DNA of 64,000 nucleotides from Porites lobata (taxonomy: Eukaryota; Cnidaria; Anthozoa; Scleractinia; Poritidae): assembly GCA_942486035.1 (NCBI GenBank), contig CALNXK010000043.1, positions 3,222,001 to 3,286,000 on the forward strand. Direction: 5' to 3'. This document shows positions 25,476-36,094 of this stretch, one piece after another. The notes beneath the pieces were generated by a model. It was not told the DNA's origin, did no database searches, and saw only the letters and a program-made list of their open reading frames with translations. Position 1 is the stretch's first letter. Every line of letters starts with the position of its first letter. A program made the translations under genes and the position numbers.

Positions 25476-28400
25476 ATGGCAGAGGGAGTTATAAAAACCT
25501 CTCAGTCAGTAGAAGGTAAGCAACTGTCTTCATCAACACTGGTTAGAAAGTGAATTACATAACACAGCTATGTAAACATTATTTTGTTGTTTGCAAGGAG
25601 TAGAAAGTGGGATTTAGAGGGGTAGGAAGTGTTAACACCAACACCGTGATGTCGGGATTATATTTTGCTGAGGTCTGCTGGTCTGTTTGGGGCTTATAAT
25701 ACTGTCAAGAGTCAATCTGGGTGAAGTGACTTTACTCATATGGATCAGCTGACTTAATACACCCACAAGCCCACCATTTTCTTTATAACTTTAAATTAAA
25801 GGTAATGGTTAATGTGTCATTTAATTTTATTGCAGTTGTAGACAAACCACTCGAAGGCAAAATATCACGTGAACTTTTTCAGAAGTTTGAATCAAATTCT
25901 AGTCCGGCTCGGCCCCAGTCCTTACCTGATGAGCATTTCCGAATGAGTGCACAGTCTTTTACATCAAGCTCTGATGAAAATACAACATCACATGAAAACT
26001 TGAAAGAAAGGAAAAGGCATGTAAAAATAAAAGTGCAAGATACAAGTGAAGAACACCTGTCACCCAGTAGTACTGAAGAAGAGATTCTTTCAGATGAAGA
26101 AGCAGGCACCAACAAGAAGAAAAAGAAAAGAAAGCTGAGATGGAAATGGAGTCCATTCAAGAAGATGAGGAGACTCTTTCGACACAGGAAAAGTCCTACA
26201 AGAGTTAAGTCTTGTGAAGAACTCCCAACGGGACGCTACAGTTCTACTAATCTACCCTCAGAGGATAGTGATTCCTTAATGAACCGAGCTAAATCAGAAT
26301 CTTCTCTAGTGGAAACCAAAACCAAGACTTCTTGTGCCGACATAGAGATACATGAAAGGAGTTGCAATGTTGGTAACCCTGTGGACAGAACAAAGAGTGA
26401 TTCAAGTGAGGTAAGCAACACATTAGAGCAAGTTCCATCAAACAAACATTTTAATATGAAGCAACAGATGAAAAACATACCAATATGAATTATATTATTT
26501 ATACTAGTTTAATATCAAAATTTATAATAATTAAGAAAAAAACATCTAAGGTAATCAAAGAGATTGTTCAAAGAAAAAAAAATTAAAAGAGTATTAAAAA
26601 CTGAGACAAATGATGTAGATGCCAATTTGATAGGAAAAATGCATTGGCATTCAAAATTTATTGCAAGCCAGGTTGATATGGCTGGGTATGGCTGCCATAA
26701 TACAGTGAAACCAGTATTAGGGGGAGACCCACAGGACCTGGTGACCACTTAGTACAGGTTTGTTTTACTTAAAATGTGAGGGAAAATGTTTGAAACCTGA
26801 TCAAGGCTGTGCTCTAGCAGAGCCCACTGTCCCGTGCTGGTGCCTTACTCGGGGTACTTGGAAATTTCCTTTTTTCCTGCAAATCATATGCTGGGCCACA
26901 CACCAGATTTTACAGGTTCAGAGCACTGGGCTCGCTTCACTTTTTCTTAGAGCACAGCCTTGAACCTAGTTACTGGTAGGCTATTTGTCTACTTAATATG
27001 GGGTTCACTTAATACAGGTTTAACTGTATTACCAGGGTTTTCTTTAAGGTTTTAAGTAGGCGGAGATTTCAGAAAGTAGAGGGTTGTGGGTAAGGAGGAC
27101 TCATGTGATGGGCTTTACCTGGAAAATTGTTGAAAATTGAGCGCTGGAAAACACATTTCCTGGCATTTTGGGTCGTGAAACTTTGAGATTAGAGGGCTGA
27201 ATTAAGCTGCAATTATACTAGTTTTAGTTTAGTGGTTGAACACTTTTGACCTTCCGAATAATGTCCTTTCATAACTCGCCACTGCATGACATTCATTTGA
27301 CATTCATTTTGCCCATATTTTGGTCGATTTGCTGGCAAATTGATATTTGTTTTCTCAGTCGTTCTCTCAAAGGTGGGTAAATACCTTCACTTTTGTCATT
27401 TCGTTTTCGTTTGAGATTGTGACCGATAGTCACACAGGAAAACTCCTCTTTCCCAGTTCCCTGTTCGCACTAATTATGCATTCATATCTCAATATCCAAT
27501 ATGGCGGACAACAAATTTTATTGTATGTACTTTCCTGCCACAGCAGCAAGATTGGTTCAAAAAGGCAGTCTCAAACATAACGTTTCTACACTGTTCTTAA
27601 GTCAGAAATCTTTTTTGTGTTTTCTGAGGTAAGGAAAGTAGCTGGTGAAACCTTGCAGAGAAGGTGGTGAACTTCGCTAGCTGCCGGCTATACAACTCTG
27701 GATAACAAAAGTTGTAATGTAGAGTATTCTGTCGTCTTTTCTGGCATGTATTATTCAGGGTATTGGCAAATTATTAAAGGGCTTGAAACATGTAGAAGAC
27801 AAAAGCCAAGAGGACATCATTGAAGATGCAACCATGACGTCAGATGAAAGAGAAAGCCAAGCAGGCTCCACAGTTCTAGACTGGAGTATAAGAAGTTCTG
27901 ACAGTGTTGCTGAGAGTATGTTTATCAGTTTTTTCTTATCTTTATAAAGCTTAATAAACAACATGTGCATCCTTTTTGAAAAAACAGTCAAAATCGTTTT
28001 TGCCAGTAACAGCTACACTGCAGGCAGGTTTTTCAGGATTAGAGAAAGCAAACAAGCCGAGAAATGAACTGGAGAGAGTCCTTCCCATCCATCTGAATTC
28101 CTTTGCTTGCACATACTTTAATATGTTTGCTGTTGTGTATGGACAATCACTCATTGTGTATAGACGAGCCCTGTATTAGGATCCTTTTGCGATTGATTTC
28201 TCTCACAGGCAAGCAACCAGCCGCATCATTTTGGTTGGTCGCTTTAGGAAAGGTTTAATTCATCAGTTTCTCTCCATAATTTGCAACAGCTTAACTACAG
28301 ATGAAACTGGATATAAAGGGGCCAAACTGCTGGAGCCCCTGAAAAGAATAATGAAATAAAATCTTTGCTGACAGTGAGTTTGAAATTAATTTATTAGTGT

Positions 28401-30984
28401 CACGGTGGCCTGTACTTAACCTGCACATTTGACCTTGGTGACGTCATGGATATCCATGGTGACGTGCATTTTTTACCAAACGTTGATAGTCCATACACAC
28501 ATGGTTGCGTATTGTTGTGTCATCTTGAGAATAGTCCAGACTCGTTCAAAATCGTCTCAACATTTCTTTTGTTCTCTCAACATCGAAGCCGTTTGAAACC
28601 GCTTTTTTGGCCCTGCCTGGTGTCTCTCTTAACATTCTGTCACGACTCTGTGCATTTATAGTGCTGCATACGTCGTCATGCCTAGTATAAAGTCATAATT
28701 ATCTCATCCTCACCTTAGATACTTTTAAATCTCGCAAAACAGTTTTCCGGTGGATCAAGTTTTATTAGTTACCAAAAAATATGTATATAATATGTATGCA
28801 GAAGCCTCTCAGATTACTGAGCCAACTAATAAGACTGAATATGCCCTCGTGTTTTTCAGCCGCTGTCAGTTTTGAGGATCTCCCAAGCACTTCGTCACTT
28901 GAAGGACTACAAGCTGCGCATGACAGAATCAAAGTAGCCCCAAAACACCGCAGGCCGCCCACTAGGGTCCGCTGCAACAGCTCTTCTATGAACCCCCTCA
29001 ATAGTTGTAAAGTGAAACCACACAGGCGATCCAAAACTGATCCTAAAGATTTTACTGTGAAACCTAAAGTGGAAAGTAACTCCAGTTCAGATGTCACTAC
29101 AGCAATTTTTAAGTCTCAAGAAACCACTGAGGAGCAGAGAAAAGAAAAACTTTTTGCTGATTTGAAAGCAAAAGCTGAAAGTGTTATTACCAACTCATCA
29201 CCAACAAACACTGAAATGCTTGCGAGTGACAAGGAGGGAAAAGACCTCAAAAGTGAAGAGAAAAACAAACAGAACTGTGCAAAAGACGGCTCAGCTGAAA
29301 GTGAGATGAAATGCAATAAAGAAAACCAGACCGACAGCAAAAACAGGCTGGTTCATGAAAATACAGAGGAGAAAAAGTCTGAAGACAAGATTCTTAAAGA
29401 ACTCAACAACAAGAATGAAGAATATAGACTTAGCTTGAAGAAAAGATCGGAATCTCTGGAAGTCATAGAACCGAAAAGCAAATTAGAATCAGAGATTTGT
29501 CCGGACACTGAGGCAGACAGCGCTGAGCCCCAGAAAAGGAGAGGATTTTCTTTGAACATCTTCGAGTCCAAACAAAAAAGCTCAGATCGTGAATTAAAAG
29601 TCAGGAAACAGTTAGAAAATGAAAAGCTAGTTAAAACTTCAGTTTACAGAGAAAATCAACCGGCCAGTCCTCCCACCAATAATGTGTCTACTAGCAAAAT
29701 GGAACCCGTAGTTCCCACATCAACGGGCTTGGATGAAAAAAGTTCACTGGGTTCAAAAGCGAGCGCGGGCAAGGAAACGAATTCAGAGCAAAAAGCGGGA
29801 TTCAGACCTGCCATGAAAAAAAGGTCGGAATCCCTCGACGTCGTAGAAACAAAAGGTAAATCAGGACCAGAGATTGGTTCGCATACTGGTGCGGTAAGCA
29901 AGCCTCAAGTGAGAAGAGGGTTTTCTTTGGACAGCGTCGAGTCTACAGAAAAAAGCTCTGACCTTAAAGTCAGAAAACTAGTGATGGAAAAAGAAAAAAT
30001 TGGTACAACTTCTGTTTGCAAAAACAATCAATCCGCCAATACTCAGAGAGAAAACCAAACGGAAGTTAATTTGGATGAAAAGAATTTACTAAGTCCAAAA
30101 GAGAGCGACAAGGAAGCAAGTTCGATACAACCTTCCTGGGTAGAGCTTGCCAATCAAAGAAGCAAGAGACTTTCACAACTTCTTAATGAAGATGTCAAGG
30201 AAACCAACAGTCAGGTAAAAGCAAGGTGTCATTGTTATGTTAGTATTTTTAAAAACTGCAAGGTACTCTACCTTTAGCGGGCTTATTTTAATGCCACATT
30301 CAACACTGGATTTGTTTGTGTTGCTTCAGTTACATTTGATATGGCGCTTGTCTCCCTCTTGGATCTTATTGTTGCGCGAGATAGATATGTTTCTAGTGAC
30401 TGGGCTTTCTGCTCTTGTACTTTTGATAATGAAATATATCAGTATGTTATTTCATTTTTTTTCTCCCTACCATGTTTTCTTAAATGGTAACCCGCTGTGT
30501 CCATTTCTCGTTTTAGGTGTCACCGAAAGTGGGTACTGAATTTCAATCTACCTCCAATTCTGCCGCTAGTAATAGCGATAAAAAACCGCTTCCACGTGTT
30601 AGGGAAAAACCGGCTGTACCAGCTAAAAAGGAGGGATTATCCAACAAGGTGAAGACACCAAAACCTGATCCAAGCAGCAAAAGATTTTATGGAAAAGTTG
30701 AGAATAAGGCGCCGATTTCTAATCCATCCAATCATGAAATGCTCGATGCGGACTTGAAAAGAACAGGCTTACCAGTCAAAGCCGCCTGCGGTGCGGACAA
30801 GTGTGTGGTATGCGGGACAGCGGTATATCAAATGGAGAAGTGTAACTTGGATAACTGGGTACTTCACCGTCGTTGTGTCAAATGCACAGTCTGCAAACGA
30901 CTCTTGACAGTTGGGAACTTTGTTATGGCTGAATGTAAAGTGTACTGTAAACCGCATGCCAAAGCAGTTACTGTTTCCATGTAG
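25476..30984 (+). CDS. Disordered basic protein with C-terminal LIM domain
   Basis: Exons 25476-25515, 25836-26410, 27759-27915, 28860-30214, 30517-30984; phases agree and give 864 residues. The first exon is open upstream to its acceptor, so further 5' exons are possible. Exon 2 has a Lys/Arg/Trp cluster (KRKLRWKWSPFKKMRRLF, about residues 110-127). Exon 4 begins with a segment LQAAHDRIKVAPKHRRPPTR that faintly resembles capping-protein-interaction motifs of actin regulators, and contains two copies of an about 75-residue repeat (KKRSESL...RRGFSL...KSSD...LKVRK). The last exon ends in one complete LIM zinc finger (CVVC, then HRRC, CTVC, YCKPH; about residues 805-858), of the EPLIN/MICAL type. 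Actin-cytoskeleton role is inferred from the LIM type and composition; no clear orthologue recognised. An inverted-repeat element lies in intron 2. Confidence 0.82.
26699..27030. mobile_element. MITE in intron 2 of the LIM gene
   Basis: Ends AATACAGTGAAACCAGTATTAG and CTTAATACAGGTTTAACTGTATT are inverted with a few mismatches. About 332 bp without coding potential. Confidence 0.6.
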
Positions 30985-31099
30985 CAGGCTCCGAAACAAT
31001 TGGTTATCCAAAGTCTGATTTTAGGAATTACGTTGGGGTACTTTCTCTTTTTCAGCAGTAACAGAAATCAGTAGGGGAAACATGAGCGTCCGGGTGGGG

Positions 31100-31185
31100 T
31101 ATTCCTGTACTTAAGTTGACAGCCGTGACTGATGTTGCGTCAACCTGTGCGGTAGTCTTCCTCAGAGTCAAAGTGTAACAGAGAT
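31100..31185 (-). mobile_element. Penelope-like terminal repeat fragment
   Basis: GTTGACAGCCGTGACTGATG...TCAACCTGTGCGGTAGTCTTCCTCAGAGTCAAAGTG aligns by eye with 52300-52360 and 60870-60940. Diverged and truncated; no coding part. Confidence 0.55.
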
Positions 31186-31284
31186 GTTGTCATGTTGCTA
31201 GCGTTCCTTAAAAACGGTTGAGTAGAAGTGGTCCATACACCATACAAGTCGCCTCCATACTCGATAACGGATCCGTACGTCTAG

Positions 31285-31406
31285 CTCAGTTGTTCAAAAG
31301 GTGGATAGCTCTATCCACCGGAGAAATCACTATCCAGGAGATAAGTATTATGGAAACCAACTGCACTATCCACTGGATAGCGCTATCCACTTTTTGAACA
31401 ACTGAG
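31285..31406. mobile_element. Foldback (palindromic) MITE
   Basis: Outer arms CTCAGTTGTTCAAAAGGTGGATAGC and GCTATCCACTTTTTGAACAACTGAG are near-perfect inverted repeats, and the interior has further CTATCCA/TGGATAG pairs. The whole 122 bp can fold into one hairpin. Lies between the LIM and GRXCR-like genes. Confidence 0.75.
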
Positions 31407-32109
31407 TCCTGAACTTTATTATACAATCAAAAAATGCATGAAGAGTTCGTTCGAGCTCGGATTGTATGTGCCGGAATGAGAATCAGTTGAGTTAATTATT
31501 ACGTCAGCTATTTAGTCGTACAGATTACAATGTACAACCATCGATCTGTAGCCATGTGTGACCGACAATAGTCAAATCATGCTCCAAAAAGCGTTCAAGT
31601 GGCCCCAAAGTCCATCTGATAAAATTTACTATCTGTGTACTCTTCTTCCGGAATACGACCGAACGAATGAACCTAAAGCCGGCCCATTTAGTGCTCTTTT
31701 CTTATCGTTTTTACTACATTTCTGCGACTTATATCCATCAGAAGTTTAACTGTGATATTTAACGAAATCCTTTGAGTCTTCTTTTACTCAGTCTCTGCTC
31801 AGTGTTACAGTTTATAAGAGCATACGTACAGGAAAGAACCATTTATTTAACTACAATGTTTAATATTAAGAACCATGAGTCTACTTAATTTAAATCAGAT
31901 AGTTATTTTTTAGTGCTGCATGTTTTTTTAAATAGTTTATCTTTGGCTTTTTTTGCCGTTTGAATCACGGTACTTACAGGAATGAAACGAAAAGAATATA
32001 TTTTTTGCTTACCTAACTGTTATATTTTAACCATCTTTTATTGACAATAGTGTGGTGTTATTTAAATTTACAGTAGGCGAACCACGCGGCTTGTACGTGA
32101 GGTTAAAAC

Positions 32110-32830
32110 TTATCTAAATAAACAGGCAGATTTAAAACGAATACCCAGTCAGATCCATAATCTATGACTCTTAATGTTGAGTCCTTGTCTGACAAAGGAA
32201 TTAAGTAAGATTCTGGCAAACTGTGCACAGCGCTCAAAACAATCTGAAGGTTCGTGGTAGTTCCCGCGTATGACAAGTTCAGCCAGTATGATGAAGAAAC
32301 AAACATCCCTAGGCATTTTTTTTTTTTTTTTTTTGGGGGGGGTTTTTTTTGCCCCCATTCGATCATCCCCGTCACTTGAAATCCCGAGTACCCCTTTCCT
32401 CGGGCAATTCCAACCGAGTTTGACGTTAATTGTCACACCAAGTGACTTTGTAGTTGCAACCTGTTTCACCCGAGAACCATTCATTACAACTGGGAAAGCA
32501 GTAAGGGTATTTAGCCTTTCATCAGATCCTTTCAGCATAAATTCGTTTTTAGTCACAGTTGTAGTAAGTTTGTTTGCGTTTAACTACGTATGCACGTTCA
32601 AAAGGTCCTCATTAACACATGATTCAGTGCTGTTTACATCATTATCCGCGATATGAGAAGCGTGTCATCGGCGAACATCCTCGGTTCACCAGTTTGACAA
32701 ACAATTTGGACGGTGATTAATGTAAAATATTAATGTCCACTCTTATTCTCAGTAAGAATAAGAGTGGACCCAGGATGGTCCCCTGAAGGACACCGCAGGT
32801 TAATACATGGCTGTCAGATAAGGACCCACC
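32110..32830 (-). pseudogene. Decayed non-LTR reverse transcriptase fragment
   Basis: Minus-strand pieces in order: GVLQGTILGPLLFL (near 32800-32760), MFADDTLLISR (near 32680-32650), then MNGSRVKQVATTKSLGVTIN (near 32480-32420) and an RNRAARIL-like CAQFARILLNS (near 32230). These are the GVPQG, FADD and downstream motifs of LINE-type reverse transcriptases, split by frameshifts, a T/G homopolymer and a local palindrome. Different family from the copies at 1.1-5.2 kb and 53 kb. Confidence 0.75.
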
Positions 32831-33441
32831 AACTGTGCATTGTTACTGCGTGTTCGTAGCGAACTAAGGACCCATAGACCAACCCTGTGCATTGTTACCT
32901 GCGTGTTCTCCTCATCCCTAGCGGCGAACTGGCCATGTTTGGTGTGAATCAGTTTCGATAAGATCAACCATAAACATCGTGTCGTCAGTTGATTCATGAT
33001 AACCGTTAGGAAGCCAGACGTCCCAGACGTCCCCTCTCCCTCAGAAAAAAGGGAGGGGGGACGTCTGTACACAGGCTCGTCATAATGGTTTTGATTGTTT
33101 ATATTCGGAATTTTAATTAACATAGGTTTAAGCTTTCAAAATAAACGAAAAGCCTATGTCAGGCCACAAAACTGAGCAGGCTGAAAAGAAATAACGTTGC
33201 ACACAATTTCGTGATGCCGTATTCATTTATATCTTGAGTTTGTCTACATGGCACTTCCAAGGTTGTTTCACCTTTCAAATACCAATTCATTCTTAATTCA
33301 CCTGTCCAGCAGGGCCTTGAAAAAGCATGCTGCAAAGGGATTAAGGCATGCCAGAGTCAAATCATTACTTGACCCGTCTGTTATAGTTGGACGGCAGTTC
33401 TACGATAGACCATTGGTTTTCATCCCGTAGAACCTTTTCAG

Positions 33442-36094
33442 TTACATTGAGCTGCTGCACTCCGAGCAGCGTTGTAATCCATTCTCATTGCACGCAGTGC
33501 ATCGGAGAACACTGATCTGTCTAGAAATTCTTGTTGTTCGTGATCTCCTGCTTCCATGGCATTGAGTACAGTTGATGTACCGAAAACCACCACAGCTGTG
33601 GCATATATTGTTATCCCGCCTCTAGAAGAAAAAAAACACCCAGCTATCATTTCAACTGACAACACATGGTGAATCCCCTTTAGATTTAACAATTTTTTTT
33701 TGATGAACTATTTAGGTAAAACGAGCTAGCATCAGCTCTTCCAATTAAACTTTGCAAGCTACTTGAGTCTAAAAGCTGCTACCACCGAGTCTGATCCGAG
33801 GGTCACTAGATTGGGATTGAGTGGGTGACATTTTTGACATTTTTGGAACTTTTCGCTCCGCTTGAAGAGCACGTTATTTGATGCAAGTAGCACACAGATG
33901 TTATCCATGAAGTCTTTGTTTAAAGTGTTTTAAGACCAGGAATCCCCAGAGATTCAATTAGGACCCTCTACCCAAAACGTTACCCTAAAAGGTAATTCTT
34001 TTCATTCTACCTCAAAGCTTTGAAGCAGTCTCTTTAGTTCTCCAGTTTCGTTCATTTGTTCTAGTTCTTGAACGCCCTGGGGGAAAAGGAAAAGAAGTTT
34101 TAAAACTGCATTAGTCTTGATTGCAGTTTTTCACCAACTCTTAGCCCAGCCTCCAACGCAAACTTCTTAGGGCTTCGTCACGCTTTCAAACGCGTGACGA
34201 ATCCTTAAGAAAGTCTGCCAGGGAGGCTACTGGGCGTCGGAGTTTCAGCTTTTTGGGCAACTCACAGCATCCTATGTGCAGGAGCATTGTCCACTCTCCA
34301 AGAAACCCGCCATCTTTAATAATCTAACATTAATTAAGCAAAGCTAACCGATGATTAAGATTTCTTCCACCCCATTGCCCAGCAGGAAAGCAATATTAGT
34401 TGAAAAAATTCCTCTGGGAAAAAGATATCGCCTTTCGTTTTTGCACTCAAACAGGTGCTTTTATTTTGCATGCTTCCGTGCAAATTTCTCAGAAAAACTG
34501 TGAAAACTGTGGCTAAAAGTGATAGATAAAAAACTACTCATAAAAAAACACCATGAATATCCTGGAATACCCTGACTGGCTCATTCTCTTTAAAGAATGA
34601 GCGTGGCTGTGGGTATGAGGAGGACAAAATGCAAAACCTATATTCTATTTTATACTACGATTAGTCAGTGCTTTGGAAAAGCATGAAAAACTGGATATGT
34701 TTAACAAATTCTTTTTTTGCTTTTTTGTCTTGTCTAACATTTTTTGTGACAACGTTATCGCAATCAGGTGTAAGAATATCTGGATATATGGCATTATGGA
34801 AAATTTATCGAACAAAAACGTTTTATTCGGCATCTTTTTCTTATGGCTGAATTATATTTTTGTGATCACTGTTTATGCAACAAAGCAAGGCAATATGCTG
34901 TTAAAAGTTGGGGGAGTACAATTTACGCAGTCTTCGGGCATATTGTCATAAAACAAGACGGTATGCAAATAAGCCTTTGTTGTTGACCGTTGAGGGGAAC
35001 ACAACGACGACGGATATGGTGCAATATGCTGTTAAAAGTTGGGGGAGTACAATCTACGCAGTCTTGGGGCATATTGTCATAAAACAAGACGGTATGCAAA
35101 TAAGCCTTGTTGTTTTGATTGCTATGAAAACCGTTGAGGAGAACACAACAACGACGGATATGGTGCGGGACTGATATAATTGCATGCCATAACTTTGATT
35201 AAAGGCCCACAAAGGGTAATGTGCAAAATGAACTATACAACAAATCAAAACAATAATTGTCATCACATATTGCTTTTACATTTGCGGACAACAAGTTTTT
35301 TCACTTAGGTTTTCAATACTCGAGTATCAAGTAGGGTAGTAAGTAGTCGCTTTAAAATGATGTGAGCAATTTTAATCAATCAATTCCTCAAGAACCGGTC
35401 ACCAAAGTATTTACCATGACACACTCATCTTACCCCTAAAGAAGCTCCATTTACAAACACATGCGGCACGGAAGCGTTCTGAATTCCTAGTCTTTTGTCA
35501 AGCTGGTTTTGATAATCCTTATGCATAAATATATTCCGCTCATCTACTTTAAGTCCCAAATTGTCGAACAATTTCTTGACGTATGCACACTCCTCCACTT
35601 TGGAGCGAATTCCTCCCATCGATGTGGTGTACACAATGATCTTCCCTTCTTCCTTTTCCTATTAAATAAAAAGAAGAAAAATTGGGATAGCGAGTTTGTG
35701 ACAAAGACGTATCGATGTTTGCATAAATAATTAACACGGAGCAAAGTTAAGTACCTAGATCTACTCAGACCAATCTTACACAGTGCATTGAAGCTTTGTG
35801 CGGACCTACCTCAACACTTTTTCCAACAAAGCCTACTCTCAAGCACTCCTTTCTTTCTTTTATCATATTTTTGAACCCCCGGACTGTACCAGTTGGCCCA
35901 ATAATTTCTCTTGCACATGAGACATCATTTCCAATCGTCTTTTGCACGCCGTTTGTTTGCACGCAATCTTGAGACGAAAAGGCCGATTCTTCATTTCTGT
36001 GATTAAAGGAAGTAAGTTCAACGATGTTTGCAGAATCAAGCCTCTTATCTAAACGAAACATCATCGACAACTGGGTCGTAAGAAAGACCAGCAT
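33442..36094 (-). CDS. GRXCR-like glutaredoxin and Cys-rich domain protein
   Basis: Exons on the minus strand: 35810-36094, 35434-35658, 34011-34076, 33442-33621; all phase 0, GT-AG. Giving 251 residues from ATG 36094, or 241 from ATG 36064; the start is uncertain and a further 5' exon is possible. Exon 2 is a glutaredoxin-like domain (IIVYTTSMGG, CAYVKKLFDNLGLKVDERN, VPHVFVNGASLGG). The usual CxxC redox site reads TTSMGG, so no redox pair is visible. The last exon, in a frame different from the longest ORF there, encodes four CxxC pairs (CHSC, CTQC, CTAC, CSEC) with CTACNENGLQRC, as in the C-terminus of GRXCR1, an actin-bundle protein of hair-cell stereocilia. The intron between exons 2 and 3 holds a 130-bp tandem duplication and a MITE. 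Confidence 0.85.
34143..34235. mobile_element. Short foldback MITE in a GRXCR-like intron
   Basis: AGCCCAGCCTCC...TTCTTAGGGCTTCGTCACGC pairs with CGCGTGACGAATCCTTAAGAA...GGAGGCTACTGGGC around a short centre. 93 bp, only 67 bp upstream of the 3' splice site of the 34011-34076 exon. Confidence 0.68.
34889..35170. repeat. Two-copy tandem duplication, about 130 bp unit
   Basis: Both copies start CAATATGCTGTTAAAAGTTG and end ACGACGGATATGGTG, the first at 34889-35019 and the second at 35020-35163. The second copy has a small internal insertion (TTTTGATTGCTATGAAAA). In the GRXCR-like intron. The ORF that runs through it is a by-product. Confidence 0.8.

Larger units (their letters stand above)
30985..33441. 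other. Intergenic region between the convergent LIM and GRXCR-like genes
   Basis: 3' UTRs of both genes are expected here. It holds a Penelope terminal fragment (31100-31185), a foldback (31285-31406), a long T/G homopolymer stretch (32320-32350), a decayed reverse transcriptase (32110-32830) and a short local duplication at about 32820-32905 (CTGTGCATTGTTAC...GCGTGTTC twice). Confidence 0.5.

Noticed and set aside
34908..35174. An 88-residue ORF with a repeated TTTTDMV motif
   Set aside because: By-product of the tandem duplication, in an intron of the GRXCR-like gene on the other strand.
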